Assembly (NCBI GenBank): GCA_946409855.1
Contig: CAMJXZ010000051.1
Span: 1 to 13,142, forward strand
Length of the DNA stretch: 13,142 nucleotides
Direction of reading: 5' to 3'
DNA from: an uncultured Clostridia bacterium
GTDB lineage: Bacteria; Bacillota; Clostridia; Christensenellales; Aristaeellaceae
The notes under the pieces: model-generated
The model's input: the letters and a program-made list of their open reading frames with translations, nothing else
Told to the model about the DNA's origin: nothing
Database searches by the model: none
Part shown: positions 7,658 through 13,142 of the stretch, one piece after another
Layout of the letters: each line of letters opens with the position of its first letter
Position numbering within the stretch: the stretch's first letter is position 1
Made by a program: the position numbers and the translations under genes

Positions 7658-9184
7658 TTACAGCTGATTCAACTGATGGAAACAATCCTTTAACGCGGGA
7701 TAGAGGGACTGGTACAGTTCGAAGAAGGGGGCGTACTTCGCGTGCCGCTCCGCGTCAGGCAGCAGCGGCTCTCCTTCTTTCAGCAGCCGGCTGCAGGCGG
7801 CGGGAATGCTCTCGAAAACGCCGGTGCCGACGCCTGCCAGGATCGCTGCGCCCAAAGCGGGGCCTTCCGTGTTCTGCAGCGTGGATACGGGCATCCCGAA
7901 CATATCCGCCATCATCTGCCGCCAGAAGGGACTCTTGGCGCCGCCGCCGCAGGCCAGCATGGTATCCGGCGCGACATGCATCCCGCGCAGCACATTCAGG
8001 TTCTGCCACTGGGAATAGATGACGCCCTCCATGACGGCACGGACGATGTCCTGACGGGTGTGCATGGCGGTCAGGCCGAAGAATACGCCGCGGGTTTCGG
8101 GGTCCAGAATGGGGGAACGCTCGCCCATCAGATAGGGGAGATAGATCAGGCGGTTGGCGCCGATGGGGCTCCTGGCGGCTTCCTGGTTCATCAGCACATA
8201 GGGGTCGATCCCCAACCCCTGCGCGACCTGCATTTCCGCATGAAAGAAGGTATCCCTGGTCCACTTGAGGGAAAGGCCGGCGGCCAGGGAAGCGCTCATG
8301 ACCGTGTAGCAGCCGGGCACGGCGGCGCAGAAAGTATGCACCCTGCCGGCCGGGTCGATCTGCACGGTATCGGAATGGGCGAAGACCACGCCGCTGGTGC
8401 CGATAGTCGTAAACGCCTTGCCGGGCACCACCACGCCGGTGCCGATGGCGGCGGCCATATTGTCGCCCGCGCCGGCGACGACCGGCATGCCGGCTTTAAG
8501 GCCGGTCCGCCTGGCAGCTTCCTCCGTGATATGGCCGGCCACTTCGCAGCTTTCCAGCAGCGGCGGCAGCATGGCCATATCCAGCCCGATCTTATCGCAG
8601 ATTTCCCTGGACCAGCAGCGGTTCGGAACGTCCAAAAGATTCGTGCCGGAAGCGTCGCTCATTTCCATGAAGTATTCGCCGGTCAGACGGAGACGGACGT
8701 AATCCTTGGGCAGCTGAATGTGACGGGCCTTCGCCCAGAGGTCGGGCTGGCAGCGCCTCTCCCACAGCACCTTGCCCGCGGTAAAGCCGGTTAGGGCCGG
8801 GTTGGCGCTGATCTGGATCAGCCTTTCACGGCCGCCCACCAGGCGGGTGAATTCCTCGCAGTCCTCCTGCGTCCTGCCGTCGCACCAGATGATGGCGCGG
8901 CCCAAGGCGAGATTGTCGTCCCCGGTAAGCACCAGGCCGTGCATCTGGCCGGAAAGGGACAGGCCGGCGATATCAGCCGGATCGACCCGGCTCTGCGCCA
9001 GGATGGAGCGGATGGTGGTACAGGCGGCCTGCCACCAGTCTTCCGGATCCTGCTCGGCCCAGCCGTTCTGCGGCTGATGAAGCGGGTATTCGACAGAAGC
9101 GGAAGCAACCGTCTGCCCGAGCGTATTAAAGAGCACCGTCTTGGTACCGCTGGTACCCAGGTCAACGCCAATCAGATAGGTCAT
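7658..9184 (-). CDS. xylB: Xylulokinase (FGGY carbohydrate kinase)
   Basis: Xylulokinase phosphorylates D-xylulose to xylulose 5-phosphate, feeding xylose into the pentose phosphate pathway. The 508-residue protein has both FGGY domains: phosphate-binding DLGTSGTK at 8-15, SLSGQMHG at 76-83, IIWCDGRT at 98-105, LPKDYVR at 158-164 typical of xylulokinases, the catalytic aspartate D241 in AGAGDNMAAAIGTG, the IGTSG loop at 261-265, and GGGAKSPFW in the C-terminal domain. The start is fixed by AAAGGGAG eight bases before the ATG. No xylose isomerase, transporter or regulator adjoins it; it is monocistronic with its own promoter and terminator. The family match is firm. Xylulose as substrate is the best call, but other FGGY substrates cannot be fully excluded from sequence alone. 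Confidence 0.93.
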   Translation of the reverse strand: MTYLIGVDLGTSGTKTVLFNTLGQTVASASVEYPLHQPQNGWAEQDPEDWWQAACTTIRSILAQSRVDPADIAGLSLSGQMHGLVLTGDDNLALGRAIIWCDGRTQEDCEEFTRLVGGRERLIQISANPALTGFTAGKVLWERRCQPDLWAKARHIQLPKDYVRLRLTGEYFMEMSDASGTNLLDVPNRCWSREICDKIGLDMAMLPPLLESCEVAGHITEEAARRTGLKAGMPVVAGAGDNMAAAIGTGVVVPGKAFTTIGTSGVVFAHSDTVQIDPAGRVHTFCAAVPGCYTVMSASLAAGLSLKWTRDTFFHAEMQVAQGLGIDPYVLMNQEAARSPIGANRLIYLPYLMGERSPILDPETRGVFFGLTAMHTRQDIVRAVMEGVIYSQWQNLNVLRGMHVAPDTMLACGGGAKSPFWRQMMADMFGMPVSTLQNTEGPALGAAILAGVGTGVFESIPAACSRLLKEGEPLLPDAERHAKYAPFFELYQSLYPALKDCFHQLNQL

Positions 9185-9192
9185 CGTAAAAA

Positions 9193-9251
9193 CTCCCTTT
9201 CGTCTTTTGAATTCAGGTTATTGCGCTGAATTCATTATAGACGAAAGGGAG
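9193..9251. repeat. Two nested perfect inverted repeats around the xylB promoter and ribosome binding site
   Basis: The outer repeat pairs 9193-9205 with 9239-9251, 13 bp perfect. On the minus strand the left arm reads CTCCCTTTCGTCT and the right arm AGACGAAAGGGAG. The inner repeat pairs 9208-9216 with 9226-9234: TGAATTCAG and CTGAATTCA around nine bases. Both are centred at about 9221-9222. The outer right arm holds the xylB ribosome binding site and is followed by five T residues. The outer left arm lies in the promoter spacer. The inner repeat covers the predicted transcription start, like a repressor operator. Confidence 0.85.
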
Positions 9252-9262
9252 AAAAAATACAA
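9234..9262 (-). promoter_or_regulatory. Sigma-A promoter for xylB
   Basis: A perfect -10 element TATAAT (9234-9239) lies 17 bases after a weak -35 TTGTAT (9257-9262) on the minus strand. The predicted start is about 9227, giving a leader of about 43 bases. The promoter overlaps the nested inverted repeats, so repression by a DNA-binding protein is plausible. No candidate regulator gene is in the window. Confidence 0.78.
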
Positions 9263-9308
9263 GCGTATCCGGTGAAAAAGATGAGTCGGCTTTCGATCCA
9301 GGACTTTT

Positions 9309-10019
9309 TTATTCGTTGCCGATCGCGTACACGACGGTGACCGAGGCGCTGACAGAAATGGACCCGGACTGGATGACCGTGCTGGCCGCCGCATCCATCA
9401 TCGCGCCTGCCGCCTTATAAACGCGGGAATTGCTGGCTGCCCCCAGGCCGGTGCCGGAGAAATCGATGGACTGCAGACTGCCCAGCGAAACGCCGGCCGC
9501 GCCGCACAGGATCTGCGCTTTGCTCTGCGCGTCCCGGACCGCTTCCTGCATGGCCTGGGTGTACGCTTCGCTGACCTTGCTGGAAGTAAAGGAGATGTTA
9601 TTGACGGCGTTGGCGCCGGCGCGGACGGCCTGATCGATCAGATCGCCCACCCGGGAGATATCCCGCACGGTGATGCTGAGCAGATGATTGACCTGATACT
9701 TCTGCGTTTCCACCCCGGGCGTGTAGGATTCGGTATAGCTGTAGATGCTGTAATCCGCGGTGGCGATGTCCTTTTTTTCGACCTCCGCTTTTTCCAGCGC
9801 GGCGATCACGGCGGCGATTCTTTCCGCGCATTCCGACTGCGCTTTGCTCAGGTTGTCGTCTTTGATCTGGACGCCGAGGTTCAGCTCGGCCTGATCCGCT
9901 TCCAGAAAGACCGTGGCAGACCCGACAACGCTGATGGTGCGGTCCTCCGCCATGGCGGGCATCGCGGAAAGCATCAGGCAGCAGAGCAGCAGTGCGGTGA
10001 TGGTACGAATGGATTTCAT
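9309..10019 (-). CDS. Secreted SIMPL-domain (DUF541) protein
   Basis: The 236-residue protein has a clear signal peptide: a basic start, a hydrophobic stretch LLLCCLMLSAM, and a likely signal peptidase I site after AMA at residue 24. No lipobox is present. The rest matches the SIMPL/DUF541 family: RTISVVGSATVFLEADQAEL near the start, LEKAEVEKKDIATADYSIY in the middle, and a YTQAMQEAVRDAQSKAQIL helix near the C-terminal half. SIMPL proteins are envelope-localised and their biochemical role is poorly defined. The ATG overlaps the stop of the upstream anti-sigma gene (ATGA) and has its own ribosome binding site AAAGGAG, which indicates co-expression with the sigma/anti-sigma pair and suggests an envelope-stress function. 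No clear terminator of its own follows. Confidence 0.9.
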   Translation of the reverse strand: MKSIRTITALLLCCLMLSAMPAMAEDRTISVVGSATVFLEADQAELNLGVQIKDDNLSKAQSECAERIAAVIAALEKAEVEKKDIATADYSIYSYTESYTPGVETQKYQVNHLLSITVRDISRVGDLIDQAVRAGANAVNNISFTSSKVSEAYTQAMQEAVRDAQSKAQILCGAAGVSLGSLQSIDFSGTGLGAASNSRVYKAAGAMMDAAASTVIQSGSISVSASVTVVYAIGNE

Positions 10020-11242
10020 TTGGAATGCTCCTTTCTTTTCCTTCTCTTCAGAACCAGATAAACGGAAAGCCCGATCAGGGCAGCGATGGCAAGCCAGGGG
10101 AGCGCGATCAGCAGGAACAGGAAGATGTTCTGCAGGAACGCCCAGATGCTTTCAAAGGAGTAGCGCAGCCCGTTCCGCAGCCTGCTGAAAAAGCTGTTGT
10201 CCTTTTCCGTGACGGACTGGGCGGGCGTTTCTTCTGTCAGGGTAATCGTGACGGTGCTGTACGCCACCCGGGTATCAAAACTGCGGATCCGGCCGGTCAG
10301 ATAGTCGATCGTGGCCTGCGTTTCAGACAGGTTGTTTTCGATTTCCAGCAGGTCGCTGACGTCTTCCGCCTTGTTCAGAAGCTCCTTGAGCCTGTCCCGC
10401 TTGACGATGGCGTTGTCCAGCCGGGCGCGTGTATCGTAATACTGTTCGGTGATGTTTTCCGAACTGATTTCCTTCCGGGTCACCCGGCCGGAAATCCCGC
10501 CGATGCTTTCCAGGTAGGCATCCAGGTTTTCCGCGGGGATCTGCACGGTCAGGTAGGCGCGGCGGGAAGCGGCGGAGCGCTGTTCGGTGGTCGAAGCGGC
10601 GATCCTTCCGTTCAGCGACCGGACGCTGTCCTGAATCAGCTGAAGATCGGTTTCGAACCGGGGGGTGGTGATGCTGACCGTCGCGTTCCGGACGATCTTT
10701 TCAGCCCGTTCTTCCGGCTCCGGCGCCGGCTGGGCGCCGTTTTCCGCGTCGTAATCGGCAGCCTCTTCATATGATTCATATTCGGCTGGCTCTTCCATGG
10801 CCGCGTAGTTGCTGAAATCGGCGGACTTGCTGACGCTCCTGTTGGATGAGTACAGCGCCGCGCCGTAGGTATCCTGCGCCGCCGCCGGCGCTTCCGGGAC
10901 GGATTCCGTTTTCTGTCCGTTCCGGATCACAACGGTGCTGCTCAGGTCCATATCTCCGACCCGCGCCGCGCCGAAAACCAGAATCACAAGACAGGCCGCC
11001 AGGCTCGCATACCGCGCCCAGACGGGGAATTTCCTGATTTTCTGACCGTCCGCTTCTTCTTTTACCGCCGTCCGCCATCCGTCGGATGCCTTTTTCGGGA
11101 TCTCATCCCGGGGCATCATTGCCTTTAAATCCTGCTTCAGCCGGCAGGCGGAACACCGGGCGGCATGCTCTGACATCGCCTTGCGATCGTCATCCGACAG
11201 CTGATCCTGATGCAGTTTGTTTTCAAATTCCTCACAGTTCAC
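10016..11242 (-). CDS. Zinc-finger anti-sigma-like DUF4349 membrane protein
   Basis: The 408-residue protein combines two parts. Residues 1-40 form a cytoplasmic zinc-binding anti-sigma (ZAS) module with HAARCSAC (H26, C30, C33) and an extra C3. One membrane segment lies at about 74-95. An acidic, low-complexity linker (about 110-180) leads to a DUF4349 domain from about 180, with a coiled-coil stretch near 270-318, a second membrane segment at about 368-398 and a basic tail (KRRKRKEHSK). It probably binds and inhibits the ECF sigma factor encoded immediately upstream and senses an envelope signal through the outside domain. The start is GTG, right after the sigma stop codon with no gap, and has a strong ribosome binding site AAAGGAGGAAG. 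The anti-sigma role is inferred from motif and position. Confidence 0.88.
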   Translation of the reverse strand: MNCEEFENKLHQDQLSDDDRKAMSEHAARCSACRLKQDLKAMMPRDEIPKKASDGWRTAVKEEADGQKIRKFPVWARYASLAACLVILVFGAARVGDMDLSSTVVIRNGQKTESVPEAPAAAQDTYGAALYSSNRSVSKSADFSNYAAMEEPAEYESYEEAADYDAENGAQPAPEPEERAEKIVRNATVSITTPRFETDLQLIQDSVRSLNGRIAASTTEQRSAASRRAYLTVQIPAENLDAYLESIGGISGRVTRKEISSENITEQYYDTRARLDNAIVKRDRLKELLNKAEDVSDLLEIENNLSETQATIDYLTGRIRSFDTRVAYSTVTITLTEETPAQSVTEKDNSFFSRLRNGLRYSFESIWAFLQNIFLFLLIALPWLAIAALIGLSVYLVLKRRKRKEHSK

Positions 11243-11803
11243 TTACGCCTTCCTCCTTTCATCCGGATTGGCCTTGCCGAACAGCTCCGCGTGAACCGTC
11301 AGCCTTTTCTGAAGGCTGTTCCTGGCCCGGCTGAGGCCGCTTTTCACGGTGCCGATGGGTACCTCCAGCGCGTCCGCGATCTCCTCATAGGACAGCCCCT
11401 GCACGTCCCGGAGGATGATCAGCGTTCTGGCGTCCGGTTTCAATTCTTCGATGGCCAGGCCGAGGATGCGCATCCGTTCCGCTTTCTCCAGCTTTTCATA
11501 CGGACCGACGGCGGTATCCTGCACCTCGCCGCCTTCTTCTGTCATTTCATCGATCGAGACGACGTTTTTTCTTTTTCTGGTCATATCGATGCAGACGTTC
11601 ACGGCAATCTTTCTCAGCCAGGAATACAGCTGCGCGTCCCCTCGGAAATCCCGGTAGGCGCGGAATGCCTTGAGCATGGTTTCCTGCAGCGCGTCTTCCG
11701 CGTCGTCCCGGTTGCGCAGCATGGACAGGCAGGTCAGATACAGCGGACGTTCATATGCCGCGGCCGCGTCAATGAACTGATTGGCCCGATTTCCCGTACG
11801 CAA
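11243..11803 (-). CDS. ECF-family RNA polymerase sigma factor (sigma-70 family)
   Basis: This 186-residue protein has the two-domain layout of extracytoplasmic-function sigma factors. Region 2 spans about 17-80 (RNRDDAEDALQETMLKAFRAY, then SWLRKIAVNVCIDMTRKRK). Region 4 spans about 122-169 (LKPDARTLIILRDVQGLSYE, then EIADALEVPIGTVKSGLSRA). Regions 1.2 and 3 are absent, as expected. It would direct RNA polymerase to stress promoters when released from its anti-sigma factor. The start is TTG, supported by the very strong ribosome binding site AAAGGAGGTGA about six bases upstream. Its stop codon abuts the GTG of the anti-sigma-like gene. An ECF-like promoter lies just upstream, suggesting autoregulation. 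It is SigW/RpoE-like, but the exact ECF subgroup cannot be assigned here. Confidence 0.94.
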   Translation of the reverse strand: MRTGNRANQFIDAAAAYERPLYLTCLSMLRNRDDAEDALQETMLKAFRAYRDFRGDAQLYSWLRKIAVNVCIDMTRKRKNVVSIDEMTEEGGEVQDTAVGPYEKLEKAERMRILGLAIEELKPDARTLIILRDVQGLSYEEIADALEVPIGTVKSGLSRARNSLQKRLTVHAELFGKANPDERRKA

Positions 11804-11827
11804 GCGCTCACCTCCTTTACATCAATA

Positions 11828-11856
11828 CAGACGTAAGAAAGATTCGTTTTGTTCCC
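11828..11856 (-). promoter_or_regulatory. Putative ECF-type autoregulatory promoter of the sigma operon
   Basis: On the minus strand GGGAAC (11851-11856) and CGTCTG (11828-11833) are 17 bases apart. This resembles the GAAC ... CGTC pattern of ECF sigma promoters. The predicted start is about 11821, leaving a leader of about 17 bases that contains the ribosome binding site. Autoregulation is common for ECF sigma genes. The match is by eye only. Confidence 0.68.
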
Positions 11857-11864
11857 GTTTTTTG

Positions 11865-11893
11865 TTGACGAAAAAGAAAAAATATTCTATCAT
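11865..11893 (+). promoter_or_regulatory. Sigma-A promoter for galE
   Basis: TTGACG (11865-11870) and TATCAT (11888-11893) are 17 bases apart, each five of six consensus bases. The predicted start is about 11900. It is divergent from the ECF-type promoter, with only nine bases between the two -35 elements, so the two transcription units share one control region. Confidence 0.82.
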
Positions 11894-11928
11894 GTACAAA
11901 GGATTATTTCCCAATGAAGGAGGACGTT

Positions 11929-12942
11929 ATGGCCATTCTCTTGACAGGCGGGGCCGGTTATATCGGTTCTCATACCGCGCTGACCATCCTGAACAGCGGG
12001 ATGGATGTGGTGGTACTGGACAATCTGTTAAACTCCAGCGAGGAAGCCCTGAAACGGGTGGAACAGCTGACCGGGAAAAAAGCGCCGCTGATCGTGGGGG
12101 ACTGCACCCGGAAGGAAGACCTGGAAAAGGTTTTTTCCCAATACCCGATTGAGCAGGTGGTCCATTTCGCCGGGCTGAAGGCTGTCGGCGAATCGGTGGA
12201 AAAGCCCCTGCTGTATTACCGCAATAACCTGGACGCGACGCTGACGCTGCTGGAAGTCATGCGGGCGCACGGGTGCTTCGATATCGTTTTTTCTTCCTCT
12301 GCCACCGTGTACGGCACCATTCAGGAAATGCCGCTGCGGGAGACGCTGCCTGTTGGCTGCACCAACCCGTACGGCTGGACCAAATGCATGAGCGAACAGA
12401 TCCTGAAGGATACCGCGGCCGCGGACGAGCGGTTCCATATTGTGCTGCTTCGGTATTTCAACCCCGTCGGCGCCCATGAAAGCGGCATGATCGGGGAGGA
12501 TCCCTCCGGCATTCCCAACAACCTGATGCCGTTCATCTGCCAGGTGGCCAGGGGACGGCTGAAAGAACTGTCGGTGTTCGGCCATGATTATCCCACCAAA
12601 GACGGAACCGGCGTCCGGGATTACATCCATGTGATGGACCTGGCGGAAGGCCATCTGGCCGCGCTGCATTACGCGCGGGATCACGCCGGGGCGGAGGTCT
12701 TTAACCTGGGCACCGGCACAGGGTACAGCGTGATGGACCTGGTGAACACCTTTGAAGCGGTCAATCAGGTCAAAGTGCCGTATCACTTTGCCCCCCGCCG
12801 CCCGGGGGATATCGCCACCTGCTACGCGGACCCGGCGAAGGCAAAGGAAGTCCTCGGCTGGAGCGCCAAACGGACGCTGACGGACATGTGCCGGGACGCC
12901 TGGAACTGGCAGAAGCATAACCCGGACGGGTACCGGAGCTGA
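11929..12942 (+). CDS. galE: UDP-glucose 4-epimerase
   Basis: GalE interconverts UDP-glucose and UDP-galactose with bound NAD, serving galactose use and supplying UDP-galactose for surface polysaccharides. The 337-residue short-chain dehydrogenase-type protein has the NAD-binding motif GGAGYIGSH at 7-15, catalytic SSSATVYG at 122-129 (S124 region), and Y148-x3-K152 in NPYGWTK. The substrate-binding stretches RYFNPVGAHESG and GTGVRDYIHVMDLAEGH and the C-terminal RRPGDIATCYADP are also present. I chose the ATG at 11929 because AAGGAGG lies five bases upstream. An in-frame ATG at 11914 would swallow that ribosome binding site. It stands alone, divergent from the ECF sigma gene, and ends at a bidirectional terminator. 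Confidence 0.97.
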   Translation: MAILLTGGAGYIGSHTALTILNSGMDVVVLDNLLNSSEEALKRVEQLTGKKAPLIVGDCTRKEDLEKVFSQYPIEQVVHFAGLKAVGESVEKPLLYYRNNLDATLTLLEVMRAHGCFDIVFSSSATVYGTIQEMPLRETLPVGCTNPYGWTKCMSEQILKDTAAADERFHIVLLRYFNPVGAHESGMIGEDPSGIPNNLMPFICQVARGRLKELSVFGHDYPTKDGTGVRDYIHVMDLAEGHLAALHYARDHAGAEVFNLGTGTGYSVMDLVNTFEAVNQVKVPYHFAPRRPGDIATCYADPAKAKEVLGWSAKRTLTDMCRDAWNWQKHNPDGYRS

Positions 12943-12965
12943 ACGGCAGAACGGAAACGCATAAT

Positions 12966-13006
12966 AAAGAAGCGGGCATCACAAAACGCGATACCCGCTT
13001 CTTTTT
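12966..13006. terminator. Bidirectional terminator between galE and the ABC permease gene
   Basis: AAAGAAGCGGG (12966-12976) pairs perfectly with CCCGCTTCTTT (12994-13004), an 11-bp stem. After one mismatch, ATC and GAT add three more pairs. On the plus strand the stem ends in a T run, and on the minus strand in TTTATTAT, so it can stop both converging transcripts. Confidence 0.9.
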
Positions 13007-13010
13007 GTGT

Positions 13011-13142
13011 TTATTTGCTCTTGATGTACGGTTTGCCGTTGGCGGAAGGAACGTGGGATTTGCCCACAAACAGGATCAGGACGATGACGGTGACCACATA
13101 GGGGATCATGGAGAGCAGCTGCATGTTGATCACCGAAGAACC
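13011..13142 (-). CDS. ABC transporter permease, C-terminal 43 residues (runs off right edge)
   Basis: The minus strand is open from the right edge to a TAA at 13011-13013. The 43 visible residues include a membrane segment (LLSMIPYVVTVIVLILFVG) followed by a short soluble tail, AKPxxxGKPY-like in style (VPSANGKPYIKSK). This resembles the C-terminus of the inner-membrane permeases of nucleoside/simple-sugar ABC importers (the BmpA-associated YufQ/NupQ type), where the last helix is followed by a proline- and GKPY-containing tail. The fragment is short, so substrate and subfamily are uncertain. It converges on galE across the shared terminator and is not co-transcribed with any other gene here. 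Confidence 0.65.
   Translation of the reverse strand, partial: GSSVINMQLLSMIPYVVTVIVLILFVGKSHVPSANGKPYIKSK

Noticed and set aside
7491..7660. CIRCE or CtsR heat-shock operator upstream of tig-clpP-clpX
   Set aside because: I looked for the CIRCE inverted repeat and GGTCAAA heptads and found neither. The only structure is the short 5' hairpin.
11914..11928. Upstream ATG start for galE
   Set aside because: It would include the AAGGAGG site that serves the ATG at 11929, which begins directly with the conserved Rossmann fold.
12028..12918. Long minus-strand open frame over galE
   Set aside because: It is antisense to a complete GalE; no ribosome binding site or family motif supports it.

Overview
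The window looks like a chromosomal segment of a moderately high-GC Firmicute, most likely of class Clostridia. The evidence is gene order (plsX-acpP-rnc-smc and tig-clpP-clpX), strong AGGAGG-type ribosome binding sites, sigma-A-type promoters, and a DUF4349 anti-sigma-like protein. I cannot name the genus. Nearly all of the sequence is coding, mostly on the minus strand, and no gap exceeds about 170 bases. I see no rRNA, tRNA, mobile element or CRISPR array.

Layout from left to right. (1) 1-3986: a minus-strand operon read plsX > acpP > rnc > smc, with a good promoter before plsX; smc runs off the left edge. It joins phospholipid and fatty-acid synthesis to RNA processing and chromosome organisation. 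(2) 4069-7596: a minus-strand protein quality-control operon, tig > clpP > clpX (chaperone, protease, unfoldase), with its own promoter and a strong hairpin between tig and clpP. (3) 7619-9262: a monocistronic xylulokinase gene with a clear terminator and a promoter buried in two nested perfect inverted repeats. (4) 9309-11856: a minus-strand envelope-stress-like module, ECF sigma factor > zinc-finger anti-sigma/DUF4349 membrane protein > secreted SIMPL-domain protein, preceded by a promoter of ECF type that suggests autoregulation. (5) 11865-13006: galE, divergent from the sigma gene, ending in a bidirectional terminator. (6) 13011-13142: the C-terminal end of a probable sugar/nucleoside ABC permease, converging on galE.

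The protein-coding content is mostly conventional. The most notable signals are regulatory. The ribosome binding site of xylB is one arm of a 13-bp inverted repeat followed by a T run. The other arm lies upstream of the xylB transcription start, so only read-through RNA could fold it. Other signals are the ECF-like autoregulatory promoter, a GC-only hairpin just before the RNase III gene, and a hairpin at the very 5' end of the tig mRNA. No clearly undescribed multi-gene system is visible.
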